NCBI GenBank assembly: GCA_018664975.1
Contig: JABIXH010000256.1
Coordinates: 1-34,089, forward strand
Direction: 5' to 3'
DNA length: 34,089 bases
From: Nitrospina sp.
GTDB lineage: Bacteria; Nitrospinota; Nitrospinia; Nitrospinales; VA-1
The notes under the pieces were generated by a model that was given only the letters and a program-made list of their open reading frames with translations, had not been told where the DNA came from and searched no databases. The position numbers were made by a program, and so were the translations under genes. Below are positions 1-10,816 of this stretch, piece after piece (position 1 is the first letter of the stretch; the number at the start of each line of letters is the position of its first letter).

Positions 1-1743
1 GACGGGACCCTGCTCCACAATTTTCCCCAAATACATAATCGCTACTGTGTCCGCCATATACCGTACTACACTGAGGTTATGACTGATGAAGAGGTACGTC
101 AACTGGTGCCGCGCTTGCAATTCTTTTAGAAGATTAAGAACCTGTGCCTGCACGGATACATCCAAAGCGCTGGTGGGTTCATCCAGCACCAGAAATTCCG
201 GTTCCAGAATCAAGGCTCGTGCAATGGCAATGCGTTGTCGTTGACCCCCGGAAAATTCATGGGGATAACGCTCCAAAATGGATGCTCCCAATCCTACCTC
301 CTCCAGAACCTGGGCAATTTTTTGAATTCGTTCATCAGAAGAAAGTAAAGGCTGGTGAACTTCTAACCCTTCACCTACAATTTTTTCGATAGTCATTCGC
401 GGTTGCAGGGAGCCAAAAGGATCCTGGAATACAATTTGAATATATTTGCGAAACTTTTTCAAAGTTTCACCTTTCATCTTCATGATATCTTGATCATTAA
501 AAAATACTTCTCCGCGCGCATCGGGAATCAATTGCAGTATGGATTCCCCCAGAGTTGTTTTTCCGCAACCCGACTCTCCCACCAGGGCAACGGTTGACCC
601 TTTAGGAATATTCAGATCGATCTGATCCACTGCTCGGACATGGTTGGCTACCCGAAGGAACACTCCTTTGCGGACAGGAAAATAGGTCTTTAAATTCCGT
701 ATCTGAACAAGGGGCTTATCCTCAATCTTTCTAGTTGGTATGGGTTCAGCTTTACTGATATGTTTTTGGTATGTTCTTGATCCGTGATCCAACAGGTGAC
801 AAACGCTTTGATGATTGCTGTTAATGTGGTGAACCTGGCTCTCTTTCTCATGGCAAATGTCCATGACTTCTGAACAACGGTCTGCAAATCTGCATCCCTT
901 GCCATATTCCGTAGCGGATGGGACCATGCCCGGAATAGTGGCGAGCAGAGTATCTGCTTTTTCAAGTTTTGGAATGGAACTGAAAAGTTTTTGCGTGTAG
1001 GGGTGGGTCATATTATTAAAGATGTGTTCTCGTTTTCCATACTCTGCCACCTGTCCTCCATACATGATGCATAAGTCATCAGCCATCTGGTTGACGATTC
1101 CCATATCGTGGGTGATCAGCAGGATAGACATGCCAGTTTGTTTTTGCAGGTCACTCATCAGTCCCAGGACTTGAGCTTGAATAGTGACATCCAGGGCGGT
1201 GGTGGGTTCATCGGCAATGAGCAGTTTAGGCTCGCAGGCCAGAGCCATAGCAATCATTACTCGTTGTTTCATGCCCCCTGAAAGTTGATGGGGATAATCA
1301 TCTATGCGTTTATGCGGTTCGGGAATTCCCACCCGATCGAGAAGCTTAATTGCTCTTTTCCTGGAATCTCCTTTTGCAACTTTCAAATGTTGTCTCAAAG
1401 GTTCTTCCAACTGGTCACCAATACGGAATAATGGATTCAGGGAGGTCATGGGTTCCTGAAAGATCATGGAGATATCATTTCCCCTCAGATTTCGCATTTC
1501 CTCAGGGTTTAACTGGAAAAGGTCCTGCTCCTGAAACCGGATTTCTCCCGTGGGATGATAACCGTTCTCGGCAATGAGCCGGATGATTGAAAATGCGGTT
1601 TGGGTTTTTCCACAACCAGATTCCCCAACCAGAGCCAGAGTTTTGCCCTGTTCCAGATCAAAAGAGATGCCATCCACTGCCCGGGCAATTTTCCCAGGAC
1701 CGGCATGGAAATGAGTGGCCAGATTTTTCACTGACAGCAACAT
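1..1743 (-). CDS. yejF: Peptide ABC transporter, fused double ATP-binding protein (YejF-like), 3' end missing
   Basis: Energises import of oligopeptides through the YejB/YejE pore at the inner membrane. 581 codons are visible from ATG 1743, and the frame is still open at the window edge. Two complete ABC modules lie in tandem. The first has Walker A GESGCGKT (about residues 40-47), signature LSGGMKQR and Walker B LLIADEPT. The second has [13 protein letters not shown], signature FSGGQRQR and FLVLDEPT. After the first module comes the oligopeptide-transporter C-terminal region with a cysteine cluster (CRFADRC). This double-ABC layout is that of E. coli YejF (529 aa); the present protein is longer. 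The start lies 3 bases after the yejE stop, so the genes are translationally close. Family assignment is firm; the exact peptide substrate is unknown. Confidence 0.93.
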   Translation of the reverse strand, partial: MLLSVKNLATHFHAGPGKIARAVDGISFDLEQGKTLALVGESGCGKTQTAFSIIRLIAENGYHPTGEIRFQEQDLFQLNPEEMRNLRGNDISMIFQEPMTSLNPLFRIGDQLEEPLRQHLKVAKGDSRKRAIKLLDRVGIPEPHKRIDDYPHQLSGGMKQRVMIAMALACEPKLLIADEPTTALDVTIQAQVLGLMSDLQKQTGMSILLITHDMGIVNQMADDLCIMYGGQVAEYGKREHIFNNMTHPYTQKLFSSIPKLEKADTLLATIPGMVPSATEYGKGCRFADRCSEVMDICHEKESQVHHINSNHQSVCHLLDHGSRTYQKHISKAEPIPTRKIEDKPLVQIRNLKTYFPVRKGVFLRVANHVRAVDQIDLNIPKGSTVALVGESGCGKTTLGESILQLIPDARGEVFFNDQDIMKMKGETLKKFRKYIQIVFQDPFGSLQPRMTIEKIVGEGLEVHQPLLSSDERIQKIAQVLEEVGLGASILERYPHEFSGGQRQRIAIARALILEPEFLVLDEPTSALDVSVQAQVLNLLKELQARHQLTYLFISHNLSVVRYMADTVAIMYLGKIVEQGPV

Positions 1744-1746
1744 TTT

Positions 1747-3000
1747 TTAAAGTGTTTTCCTTGGGTCGAAAGCATTGCGAATGCCTTCTCCAATAAACGT
1801 TAATAATATTATCATCGAAGTGAGAGCGGTGAAGGTCGGCAATAATATCCACAGTGCCTGCAGGTTATTCTTACCTTGCGCCAGCAGTTCTCCCATACTG
1901 GGTGCGGGACTGGGTACACCCAGATTTAAATAGTCCAGGCTTACCAGTGCGAGTATTCCGGCAGTAACTTCAAATGGGAAAAATGTGACCACCGGGGTTA
2001 ACGCATTGGGCAAGATATGCTTACGCATGATGGTGAAATTAGAAACTCCTAATCCTTTAGCCGCTTTGACAAATTCAAAGTTGCGAACTTTTAAAAATTC
2101 CGCACGAATATAGGCGGCAATCCCCATCCAGGCTGTAAGGTTCAAAATCAAAAATAACAATAACGCCGAAGGAACCAGGAAGGAACTTAAAATTATTAAA
2201 ATATAAAGGCGGGGAATCGACCCCCAGATTTCTGTCAACCTCTGACCGACAAGATCCACCCAGCCGCCAAAAAATCCTTGAACTCCACCCATCAGGCATC
2301 CAATCAAGGTTCCGGTGATCGCCAGCGAAGCTCCAAAGATCATGGAAATGCGGAAGCCGTAAATCAGACGTGCCAATACATCCCGGCCCCGGTCATCGGT
2401 TCCAAGATAGTGGCCATCTTCCCAGGCGGATTCTATGAATCCTTTACCATTAGGAGTAGGGGTACGGTAAGGTGCGGCCAGCACTACATTTCCGGTATTT
2501 GATTCGGTCGGGATATATTTATAGTCATAACGTACGGGAGGCCAAAGGGTCCAGAATTCCCTTGGCGAGAGAAGATTTTTCGTTGTGGGCTGTGTCTCAT
2601 TGGGTTGGGAAATAGAGTCCTCACTGTCTTCAAAATCACCCAGACCGATGCTGAAATCATTTTCCTCAAAATCATCCATTGCCAAGCCAAAGGCGTTCTC
2701 TGTTTCTGTATGTTGCATCTCAGGAATACCCTTTAAAATCTGTAAAAATCGGGCGGATTTGTAATCGGGTTCGCTGGGCAAAGTGCCGCCAAAATCTTTC
2801 TCACTGTAGGTGAAAGTGATGGGGAAATAGCTCTTTCCTTCTACAACGATCATAATGGGACGCACATTACAGATCAGTTCGGCGGGCAGGGTGGCTAGAA
2901 AAAGAAAAGTCAGGATTAAAAAACTGGTGTAGGCGCGTTTATCTTTTTTAAAAATTTCCTGTTTAACCTGCAACTCTTTATTCAGTTTAAACATTTTCAA
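1747..3000 (-). CDS. yejE: Peptide ABC transporter permease YejE-like, with an acidic periplasmic insertion
   Basis: Inner-membrane permease of the Yej peptide importer. One membrane segment at about residues 25-42 is followed by a periplasmic part carrying the YejE-like stretch SEKDFGG. The binding-protein-dependent transport domain begins near LGTDDRGRDVLARLIYG (199-215), with the cytoplasmic EAA-type loop KAAKGLGVSNFTIMRKHILP (312-331). It ends in GEGIRNAFDPRK, closely matching E. coli YejE. At 417 aa it is longer than E. coli YejE (341 aa), mainly because of about 50 acidic, polar residues at roughly 96-147 (DDFEENDF, DFEDSEDS), between the first helix and the main domain. The ATG overlaps the yejB stop by 4 bases. 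Assignment is firm; the insertion is unexplained. Confidence 0.93.
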   Translation of the reverse strand: MKMFKLNKELQVKQEIFKKDKRAYTSFLILTFLFLATLPAELICNVRPIMIVVEGKSYFPITFTYSEKDFGGTLPSEPDYKSARFLQILKGIPEMQHTETENAFGLAMDDFEENDFSIGLGDFEDSEDSISQPNETQPTTKNLLSPREFWTLWPPVRYDYKYIPTESNTGNVVLAAPYRTPTPNGKGFIESAWEDGHYLGTDDRGRDVLARLIYGFRISMIFGASLAITGTLIGCLMGGVQGFFGGWVDLVGQRLTEIWGSIPRLYILIILSSFLVPSALLLFLILNLTAWMGIAAYIRAEFLKVRNFEFVKAAKGLGVSNFTIMRKHILPNALTPVVTFFPFEVTAGILALVSLDYLNLGVPSPAPSMGELLAQGKNNLQALWILLPTFTALTSMIILLTFIGEGIRNAFDPRKTL

Positions 3001-4136
3001 CCCTGTGACTCATCAAAAGAAATTCGCTTGTCGATTAAAACGTACGATAGATCGGTTAATAACTGACCGACCAGGGCCATGAGCGAGAAGATGAACAAGG
3101 TGCCAAGGACAATAGGATAGTCCCTTTGTATCACTGCTTGATAGGAAAGAAGACCCAGCCCATCCAGAGTAAAAATTTGCTCCAGTAATAATGAGCCACT
3201 GAAAAACATGGCTAAAAAAGCGATGGGAAATCCTGTCACAAGAGGGATGAGGGAGTTTTTCAGGACATGTTTGAATAATACTCGTTTTTCCGGCAGACCT
3301 TTAGCCCTCGCTGTCAAAACATATTGCTTGCGCATTTCTTCCAGGAAAGCGTTTTTTGTCAGTAGGGTCAATGTGGCGAATCCGCCTAGGACATAACACA
3401 ATAAGGGAGCCGCCAAATGATGGAGGTAATCGGTCAGTTTATCCCAAAAGGACCAGGTTTCGTAACCGGGGGTTCCTGCAGATGTAAGTCCGGCGATGGG
3501 TATTAGATGGGCGACGGCTCCATCTCCGGGACCAAAAAGAACAATGATGAAAATTGCCAAAACAAAACCCGGAACACTGTAACCGATGAGTACGATCAAG
3601 CTGGTAGCGGTATCAAAGCGGGTTCCATGTTTTACTGCTTTAGCGATACCGAGAATAATGCAGATGGTGTAGGTCAAGAAAAAGCTGGTGACACCCAGTG
3701 ATGCGGAAACCGGTAATTTCTCCTTGATGAGTTCCAGAACAGACTTGTTTCGATAGAACGAGTTGCCGAATTTGAATACCAGAAACCCCTCCCAATTATC
3801 ATAATTAAAAACACTCTCCATGACGGAAGTGTTCTCATCCTCTGGTGAGTACCATAAAAACGTACGCAAATATCTTTCCCAAAGGGGTCTATCAAGATGG
3901 TAGATTTTTTTTAATTGCTCCATATGCTTGGGGTCCAACTCGCCAAATTTTTGTCCGGGATCCATCAAGGCACCCCCTCCCGCTTCTGTCAAGGTGCTAC
4001 CGTGACCTCTTAATTGTGATTTGATCTGATCTATGGGACCTCCGGGAACGAATTGAGTCGCTATGAAAGTAATGGTGATAATCCCAATCAGAGTAGGGAG
4101 CATCAATAGAAGTCGGCGTAAGATATAAGCAGTCAT
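2997..4136 (-). CDS. yejB: Peptide ABC transporter permease YejB-like
   Basis: Second inner-membrane permease of the Yej system; it pairs with YejE to form the translocation channel. The N-terminus MTAYILRRLLLMLPTLIGI is the classic start of DppB/OppB/YejB permeases, and the first helix runs to about residue 28. The EAA-type loop reads LTARAKGLPEKRVLFKHVLK, followed by NSLIPLVTGFP. Length is 379 aa, close to E. coli YejB (364). The extra residues include a glycine-rich stretch near 50-65 (GGGALMDPGQKFGEL) in the periplasmic loop. It lies 22 bases after yejA and overlaps yejE by 4 bases, so it is part of one yejABEF operon. Confidence 0.94.
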   Translation of the reverse strand: MTAYILRRLLLMLPTLIGIITITFIATQFVPGGPIDQIKSQLRGHGSTLTEAGGGALMDPGQKFGELDPKHMEQLKKIYHLDRPLWERYLRTFLWYSPEDENTSVMESVFNYDNWEGFLVFKFGNSFYRNKSVLELIKEKLPVSASLGVTSFFLTYTICIILGIAKAVKHGTRFDTATSLIVLIGYSVPGFVLAIFIIVLFGPGDGAVAHLIPIAGLTSAGTPGYETWSFWDKLTDYLHHLAAPLLCYVLGGFATLTLLTKNAFLEEMRKQYVLTARAKGLPEKRVLFKHVLKNSLIPLVTGFPIAFLAMFFSGSLLLEQIFTLDGLGLLSYQAVIQRDYPIVLGTLFIFSLMALVGQLLTDLSYVLIDKRISFDESQG

Positions 4137-4158
4137 GAAACTAGAAAATTTGGGTAAG

Positions 4159-6021
4159 TTATTGGAGAGAATTTCCTTTAGATCTCGCGCTCTTGAGTTC
4201 CTGAGCTTTCATTTCGTCCCACCACCACCATTGCAGGAGGTTGTTAAGAATGGAGCTTTGAGAAGGGTTTATTTTTGGCCGACTGAATTTGTTCCAGTAA
4301 ACAGCCCGATCATAAGATATGTACCAATGCGGAACCATGTAAAACTGATGCGTGAGAATTCGATCTAGTGCGTGAATATGAATGATCAGGTCTTTGCGGG
4401 TTTTAGCTTGGATGATTCCGTCAATCAAGTCATCAATAGCGGGATTCTCAATGCCCATATAATTTCTACTTCCGGGCATTTTGGCGGCTTCACTTCCCCA
4501 CATGGAGCGTTGTTCGTTTCCCGGTGACCGGCTTTGTAAATAGCTGGCAACGATCATGTCATATTTGAAATTGCGCAGGCGCTCTTCATATTCTGCAATT
4601 TGTACCACCTTGATATCAAGCTGGACCCCGATCTTCTTTAAATTATTCTTGTAGGGTTCAGCGATACGCTGAAATCCGGGACCGGCTAAAAGAAGTTCAA
4701 ACTGCAATCGCTGTTTGCCTTTTGTGCGAATTCCATCTGCACCGATTTTCCATCCGGCGGAATTCAGCAAAGCGTTGGCAACCTGGTTATTTTTGGCGGA
4801 TGACTGGCCTTGCCCCGGAGCTCCTACCGGTTTGGTGAGTGCAGTTCTAGGAACCTGGCTTTGGTGTTTTTCCCGCAATTCAAGAAGAAGAGATTTGACT
4901 TCTCCTTGTGGCAGGCCCTGGGCTTTCATTTCAGGGTTGTTGTCGAAATAACATTCATTTCGCGTGTATTGCCCATAAAATAAATTTTTGTTGCTCCATT
5001 CAAAGTCGAAAGTCATGGCGATGGCGGCCCGAACCTTGCGGGATTGGAACATTTTGTTTCTCATATTCATAGCGAATCCCTGCATGCCAGCAACTCGGGA
5101 GTGTGGAAATTCTCCGCGGAGGTAATAGCCTTTTTTGACAAAATCCCCTTTATAATCCAGTGCCCAGTCGCGGGAGCTGTTGACCATCTGCATATCGAAT
5201 TCCCCACCCTTGAAAGCTTCACGCTGGGCAACCGGGTCAAGGTAGATTTTGTACGTCACGCGGTCAAAATTATAACGCCCCTGATTGATGGCGATATCAT
5301 TACCCCACCAATTAGGATCGCGTTTAAAGGTAATGTATTTGCCGTACTCATATTTTTCTATCGTGTAAGGTCCACTGGCGATGGCGATATCATCGAAATC
5401 CGCACCAAAAGATTTATCTTTGGTTCCGTAAATATGTTTTGGATAAATTGTCATCTGGCCGGTTATCAATGGGAGTTCCTGATTATATATTGCAAAATGG
5501 TAGCGAACCGTATGGGCATCAATTTTTTCGATGGACTTGATGTCTTTGAAATATTCTTTAAAGAAGGGATGATATTCTGGGTCTTTAATCAGGTTAAATG
5601 AGAAAACAAAATCATCGGCGGTCAGAGGATGTCCATCCGAAAACCGTGCTTGTTTATAGATAGTATAGGTCATGGAGAGCCGATCTTCGGCAAGTTCAAC
5701 TTTTTCGACTAGATGACCATATATGGAAAAGGCCTCTTTATCATCGGTGGAACTGTCCATGGCAGTTTGAAATACCAACTGACTGATACCCGGAGCAATT
5801 ACGCCCTTGAGAGAGGCTGGATTCAATTTAGTGAATGCCCCGAAATCAGATAGAACCAGACTGCCGCCTTTCGGGGCATTGGGGTTAGCATGGTCGTAAT
5901 GCTGTCCTGATTTGTATTTCAGGTCCTCCGGGCCATATAATGAAAGCCCATGCTGAGGAGTTCCCCACGCTTGTTGGGCAATGATTAGCAGGAAGAGAAT
6001 AGAAGAAAGAAAATTTTTCAT
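4159..6021 (-). CDS. yejA: Periplasmic peptide-binding protein YejA-like
   Basis: Captures peptides in the periplasm and delivers them to YejB/YejE. The 620 aa include a clear Sec signal peptide: a short basic start, a hydrophobic core LSSILFLLII, and a likely cut after AWG at residue 20. The rest is a family-5 (SBP_bac_5) solute-binding protein, with YEYGKYITFKRDPNWWG and the LTADDFVFSFNLI region typical of the YejA/OppA group. E. coli YejA is 604 aa. It is the first gene of the operon, and its 5' end faces the divergent radical SAM gene across 76 bases, where the operon promoter should lie; I could not fix a confident -35/-10. E. coli Yej takes up peptides including microcin C; here the ligand is not inferable. 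Confidence 0.93.
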   Translation of the reverse strand: MKNFLSSILFLLIIAQQAWGTPQHGLSLYGPEDLKYKSGQHYDHANPNAPKGGSLVLSDFGAFTKLNPASLKGVIAPGISQLVFQTAMDSSTDDKEAFSIYGHLVEKVELAEDRLSMTYTIYKQARFSDGHPLTADDFVFSFNLIKDPEYHPFFKEYFKDIKSIEKIDAHTVRYHFAIYNQELPLITGQMTIYPKHIYGTKDKSFGADFDDIAIASGPYTIEKYEYGKYITFKRDPNWWGNDIAINQGRYNFDRVTYKIYLDPVAQREAFKGGEFDMQMVNSSRDWALDYKGDFVKKGYYLRGEFPHSRVAGMQGFAMNMRNKMFQSRKVRAAIAMTFDFEWSNKNLFYGQYTRNECYFDNNPEMKAQGLPQGEVKSLLLELREKHQSQVPRTALTKPVGAPGQGQSSAKNNQVANALLNSAGWKIGADGIRTKGKQRLQFELLLAGPGFQRIAEPYKNNLKKIGVQLDIKVVQIAEYEERLRNFKYDMIVASYLQSRSPGNEQRSMWGSEAAKMPGSRNYMGIENPAIDDLIDGIIQAKTRKDLIIHIHALDRILTHQFYMVPHWYISYDRAVYWNKFSRPKINPSQSSILNNLLQWWWWDEMKAQELKSARSKGNSLQ

Positions 6022-6097
6022 AATTGATAGAAGAATAGTTAATGAGTCTTTTTTATTATCTTACCATCCCTAAATCTTTAAGTGAGAACAAACTAAA

Positions 6098-7099
6098 TTG
6101 GGTTATCTCGAATTAAGTCAGTCTGAATTAGAGTCTAAAGCTCAACAGGCATATGAGATTTATAAGGAATGCCGAGTGTGCCCACATGCCTGTGGAGTGA
6201 ACCGGACTCAGGGCGAAACCGGGTTTTGTGGCCAAACTGATCTTTTGAGAGTTTCATCCAGCGTTCGACACTTTGGTGAAGAGCCTCCGCTGGTCGGGCA
6301 GGGTGGGGTGGGCAACCTGTTTGTCACCTCATGCAATATGCGTTGTGATTATTGCCAGAATTTTCAGATTTCTCAGCAATGGAAACCCCCTCTGGATACG
6401 ATTAGCCCAAAACATTCTTATGAGGACATAGCCAGACAAATGGTTCGATTGCAGGAAGAGGGGGTGCATTTCATTGGTTGGGTTTCCCCTTCACATGTGG
6501 TGCCGGGGTTGTTGAAAAGTCTATGTATCGCCCGGGGAATGGGTCTGAAAATTCCAATTATATATAATACCAATGCTTATGATTCTCTGGCCTCCTTAAA
6601 GCTTTTGGAGGGGGTGGTGGACATTTATTTGCCAGACCTGAAATATGCACACCCTTCTACGGCCAAGGAAATTTCCCATATTAAAGAGTACCCGGAATTT
6701 TCCCGCCATGCTGTTGAGGAAATGTATCGGCAGGTAGGGCCTTTGGTGTTGGGAGAGGATGGCCTGGCTAAACAGGGTTTATTGATCCGTCATCTGATAT
6801 TGCCAGAAGACCTTGCCGGTACCTGGGAAACCCTGTGCTTTATCGCTCTCGAACTGTCCCCCAGTATTCCTTTGAGCCTGATGAGTCAATACCGTCCTGT
6901 TCATAAAGCCCGGTCTTCTTTAAACAGAGAAATCACCTCTGAAGAATATGAAAAAGCCATCACCATGGCGAGGGACCTGGGTTTTGAAAATTTGTACCTT
7001 CAATCCATGGAAACAGCCGTGCATAATTTGCCGAATTTTGACAATGCAGAGAACCCCTTTCCCTTGGATTGCACGCATAATAACCTGGAAGCCAGGTGA
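6098..7099 (+). CDS. Radical SAM protein, PflX-like (pyruvate formate-lyase activase homologue)
   Basis: A 333-residue radical SAM protein. The [4Fe-4S]/SAM motif is CNMRCDYC (C79, C83, C86). Ahead of it is a second cysteine set, CRVCPHAC...GFCG (C25, C28, C32, C44), characteristic of the PflX group (COG1313) and related to the AmmeMemoRadiSam enzymes. LVTSC-type strand, GWVSPSH and YLPDLKYA follow in the usual barrel order. The only usable start is TTG 6098: an in-frame stop lies at 6083-6085 and no ATG or GTG precedes the first cysteine set. The ribosome site is weak. The substrate is unknown, as for the family. It is divergent from yejA and convergent with the chemoreceptor gene. Confidence 0.87.
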   Translation: MGYLELSQSELESKAQQAYEIYKECRVCPHACGVNRTQGETGFCGQTDLLRVSSSVRHFGEEPPLVGQGGVGNLFVTSCNMRCDYCQNFQISQQWKPPLDTISPKHSYEDIARQMVRLQEEGVHFIGWVSPSHVVPGLLKSLCIARGMGLKIPIIYNTNAYDSLASLKLLEGVVDIYLPDLKYAHPSTAKEISHIKEYPEFSRHAVEEMYRQVGPLVLGEDGLAKQGLLIRHLILPEDLAGTWETLCFIALELSPSIPLSLMSQYRPVHKARSSLNREITSEEYEKAITMARDLGFENLYLQSMETAVHNLPNFDNAENPFPLDCTHNNLEAR

Positions 7100-7131
7100 T
7101 TTCAGGCTCAATGATTCCAAGGTACGAGTTG

Positions 7132-10100
7132 CTACCCTGAACGTTTATTGCTACTCACTATTTCCTGTAATTTACTGGCCATTTTAGAGAGCTCGGCGGC
7201 CGCTTGTTGAGTATCTGTTGCTCCGGTCGTGGTGCTTTCCGCCGCAGTGGCTACACCAGAAATGTTCTCGGTGATTTCACTGCTCCCTCGGGAAGCTTCT
7301 GATACATTTCTCCCAATTTCAGCTGTGGTAGCACTTTGTTCCTCTACCGCACTGGCTATGGTCGATGAGATGTCATTGATTCGAGAAATAATTTCAGTGA
7401 TTGAAGCAATGACCTCCACAGCATCGTTGGTGTTTCCTTGAATAGCTTGAATTTTATTACTAATTTCCTCGGTTGCCTTTGCCGTCTGATTAGCGAGTTC
7501 TTTAACCTCATTGGCAACCACTGCAAATCCTTTTCCCGCTTCTCCTGCACGTGCCGCCTCGATGGTAGCGTTGAGTGCGAGGAGATTGGTTTGCTCAGCA
7601 ATGGAAGTAATTGTCTTGATTACATCACTGATCTCAGTGGAAGCCGTTCCTAAATTAAGAACTGTCTCGTTTGCCGATTGAGCCATTTTCACGGCTTCGC
7701 CTGTTACTTGAGCCGCTTCATTAGCATTTTGAGCGATCTCTTTAATACTGGCACTCATTTCCTCAGTACCTGTCGCCACAGTTTGGACATTATTTGCAAC
7801 TTCCCCACAGGCGGTAGAAACAACATTTGCCTGGGCGGAGGTCTCTTCGGCATTGCCAGCCATTTGCTGGCTAGTCGCTGTCAATTCTTCTGCCGCGCTT
7901 GCGAGGGTTTGGGCGGTCTCGGAAACCTGACTCATTACTTCTTTTTCCCTCTTCTCCATAGCAATTTTTTCTGTGATAACAGCCCAGGAAACCATAGGTC
8001 CGTCATAATTGCCGTTAGAATCGAAAACTGCCGTTACATCTAAATCAAAAGTTTCCGGCCCAACCTGAATAATAGCTTTATGAGGCAGGTTTTTGGGGTC
8101 GGATAGAATCTTGCGTTGATGGGCCGGGTTCTTATGGAAAATATCGATGGATTGGCCTATCAGGTCATCGACCTTTACGGTTAAATGTTCTTGTAGCGTT
8201 TTTAAGAGTTTTGCGGTTGCTGGATTCATGTATTTAACATTGAAATCTTTATCTGCCAGCAAAAGATTGATGGGTGCATTATCGACTAACGATGAAACAG
8301 AACGAATTTTTTCTTCCGCCGCCAATTTCTCAGTGATGATGTCCCAGGTCAGCATGGTTCCCAAGTGTTGGTTATTTTTGTCAAAAATAGCAACGGCCAG
8401 CAAATCCAATATTTCCGGGCCAACCTGAATATGGGTATCTATTGGCAGGTTATTAGGGTCCGATAATAGTTTGCGTTGGTGGGCCGGGTTTTTATGGAAA
8501 ATGTCAACACTTTGTCCAAGAATATCATCTACCTTAGCGGGCAAATATTCTTCAATACGCTTCAAAGTCTTTTTGGAAGAGGGGTTGATGTAGGTGATGT
8601 TATAGTCAAGATCGGCAAATAATATGTTGGCGCGGGAACTTTCCACAATCGCATAAACTTTAAAGGCTTCCCGTTCAGCAATTTTTCTCAGGTCTGCTTC
8701 CTTCAACATACCCTCCAAACCTTCAAGAAATTCTCCTTTTACCAGAGATTCGTCAAGATTCGGTAGAGTCCCATCAAGGATTCTGTTGGAGCTTCCCATA
8801 AACTCTTTGAAACTGCTTACCAAAGTATTGAAAGATTTTTCAAGCATACGAAATTCATCTTCGGTATTAACTTTTAGTCCTTGCAGACCTTTAATATCAC
8901 CTTCAGCAAACCGGCCCAATTCCTGGGTCAAGGAGATAATCGGAGTCGCAAATCCTCGTCCAATAATTATGGCGATAAAGGTCAGTACGCCGATAAGGAC
9001 AACTACGATAAATATAGTATTGGTTTGAATTTTATATAGCGTCTGGAACGCTTCATCTTCATCAATTTCAGCCAAAATCCCCCAATTTAATCCTAAAATA
9101 TTTACCGGGGCATAGGCACTGAGCACTGGAATATTTCGGTAATCGGGGAATATTTGGAAACCACTTTTACCACTTAGTGATTCGATGGCACCCGGAGATC
9201 TGACTTCACTTATACCGATGCTTGTTTTTAAATCTTTTTGGTTCTGGATTATTTTAGAATCGGTCCCTAAATCTTTCAGCAATTGGAAATACTCATCGGG
9301 AGATTCAATTAAAAATCGAGAATTGTTTCTCAATTTGTAATCGGGGCCTACTAAATAGACTTCGCCAGATTCTCCTAATCCTACCTTTTTCCATTCTTTT
9401 TGGCTGGTCATAACGCCATCGATTTTGTCAATGGGAGCTTGAAAAATGAGAACGCCTACGATTTCACCCACATCCATAATGGGAGAAGCTATGAAAGCCG
9501 CTGGTGCGTTGTAAGAGGGTTCGTAGGGGGCAAAATCATCTAAAATAAAGGCATCCGGCTCACTTGCGTTCATGACACCCTTGAATGCCCGACCAATTCC
9601 TGAATTGCTATAAGGGCCTGTCTTCAAATTAGTGGCATAATCGACTTCCTTGAAAACGGAGTAGACAATATAACCAGTTTCTGCATCAACCAGGAAAATG
9701 TCATAGTAACCATTTTTTTCAAGATATTTGCGGATTGTTGGATGATATTGCTCGTGAATCTGATTATAGGTGCTGAATTCTGAGTTGGTATCCAGCTTGT
9801 GTTTTTCTCCAATAGGATTGGGGTTTTCGGAAATATAAAGAGATTGTAAAATTTGCGTGGTTTTATTTTCAGGAAACCACCGGGAGACGGCATCCTTCGA
9901 TGCCCCGGGGGTGTTCTCTTCTTGATAGGTATAGCGTGCCATGAGTTTACTCTTTTTATCATCGGTAAAGTTCTGCCCTAGTTGGTCTTCCACAAAGTTA
10001 AACGCTCCGCCAAATTTCCCCATCGCATCAATGACTGTAATGCTCTCTGAAAAAGTTTGTATCTGATTTTTAATTTGCTCAAAATATTCTTCTATTTGGA

Positions 10101-10266
10101 TCTTCTTCAGTTCACGCAACGAAATCAAACGTTCACGATTTACATTTGTCAATTCATCAGCGATTTTATTATTGGAAAACCACGCATATCCTATTAAGGG
10201 TATTAAACCCATTAAGAGAAAGAATAGGATGAGTTTATTGCGTATCGCCCATGAAGAGAAATTCAT
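7132..10266 (-). CDS. Methyl-accepting chemotaxis protein with dCache-like sensor and two tandem PAS domains
   Basis: Transmembrane chemoreceptor of 1044 aa that would signal to CheA/CheW. TM1 is at about 12-29, followed by a large periplasmic sensor (30-415, dCache-like by layout), TM2 at 416-436 and a HAMP linker at about 437-490. Two cytoplasmic PAS domains follow (about 533-650 and 655-772), then the signalling coiled coil (about 780-1040). The conserved hairpin tip reads [20 protein letters not shown] (891-910). The two PAS domains share long identical blocks such as [12 protein letters not shown] and are clearly a duplication about 120 residues apart. ATG 10266 is preceded by a good ribosome site (AAAGGAAT). 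No che genes are adjacent; the only other chemotaxis-like gene here is the receiver at 15817. The ligand is unknown. Confidence 0.95.
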   Translation of the reverse strand: MNFSSWAIRNKLILFFLLMGLIPLIGYAWFSNNKIADELTNVNRERLISLRELKKIQIEEYFEQIKNQIQTFSESITVIDAMGKFGGAFNFVEDQLGQNFTDDKKSKLMARYTYQEENTPGASKDAVSRWFPENKTTQILQSLYISENPNPIGEKHKLDTNSEFSTYNQIHEQYHPTIRKYLEKNGYYDIFLVDAETGYIVYSVFKEVDYATNLKTGPYSNSGIGRAFKGVMNASEPDAFILDDFAPYEPSYNAPAAFIASPIMDVGEIVGVLIFQAPIDKIDGVMTSQKEWKKVGLGESGEVYLVGPDYKLRNNSRFLIESPDEYFQLLKDLGTDSKIIQNQKDLKTSIGISEVRSPGAIESLSGKSGFQIFPDYRNIPVLSAYAPVNILGLNWGILAEIDEDEAFQTLYKIQTNTIFIVVVLIGVLTFIAIIIGRGFATPIISLTQELGRFAEGDIKGLQGLKVNTEDEFRMLEKSFNTLVSSFKEFMGSSNRILDGTLPNLDESLVKGEFLEGLEGMLKEADLRKIAEREAFKVYAIVESSRANILFADLDYNITYINPSSKKTLKRIEEYLPAKVDDILGQSVDIFHKNPAHQRKLLSDPNNLPIDTHIQVGPEILDLLAVAIFDKNNQHLGTMLTWDIITEKLAAEEKIRSVSSLVDNAPINLLLADKDFNVKYMNPATAKLLKTLQEHLTVKVDDLIGQSIDIFHKNPAHQRKILSDPKNLPHKAIIQVGPETFDLDVTAVFDSNGNYDGPMVSWAVITEKIAMEKREKEVMSQVSETAQTLASAAEELTATSQQMAGNAEETSAQANVVSTACGEVANNVQTVATGTEEMSASIKEIAQNANEAAQVTGEAVKMAQSANETVLNLGTASTEISDVIKTITSIAEQTNLLALNATIEAARAGEAGKGFAVVANEVKELANQTAKATEEISNKIQAIQGNTNDAVEVIASITEIISRINDISSTIASAVEEQSATTAEIGRNVSEASRGSSEITENISGVATAAESTTTGATDTQQAAAELSKMASKLQEIVSSNKRSG

Positions 10267-10816
10267 TGTTATATTCCTTTTGTAATAGATATGAAATTCT
10301 GTAATTGCAATTTGAGTTTGTAATTAAAACAGCAAAAATATTTTCTATAGTTCAATAGGTAACCCCTAAATGCTTTATATGTCGCAAGCATACTTTAGAA
10401 TTATATCAACTTTCAAGGTTTATTTTTTATTGCGCATTCGATATGTGTCATATATCTAATAAACTCAACCTAATTAAAGTCTTAGGGAAGGAAAAATTTT
10501 TATACAAATCAATTTATATGTATTCAAAATTCCTCCTATTAACGAAAATAGGGTTTAAGTTAGACAGCAAAAAAAACAATAAAGGCCTCATGGAAGCAAT
10601 TAAATCCGAATAATTAGAAAGTAAAGAAATCACAGGCGAAGCATTAACCCAGTATGAAAAAATTCCCTCAATTTATGTAATAATGAGTGCATCAGATTAG
10701 GATTTGAAATTACCCACCCCTGTCTTGTTCTGGAACCCTTTATTTGTTAACCTTTAATCTTGACCCTTTCACTCCCGCCGGGTATGAAAAGGAAATTTCT
10801 ATAGAAATATGAAACT
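10267..10816. other. AT-rich intergenic region between divergent chemoreceptor and ispG genes
   Basis: About 550 bases with no convincing intact gene. It should hold the promoters of both flanking genes, but I see no near-consensus pair. One plus-strand frame is open from ATG 10518 to 10700 except for a single TAA at 10611-10613. Its conceptual product begins MYSKFLLLTKIGFKLDSKK and resumes after the stop as LESKEITGEALTQYEK. It could be the remnant of a gene of about 60 codons or chance. No recognisable repeat or RNA gene was found. Confidence 0.4.

Noticed and set aside
5044-5601. Open frame of 185 codons on the plus strand
   Set aside because: It lies wholly antisense inside yejA, which has a signal peptide and clear family motifs; the antisense product has no domain or ribosome site.
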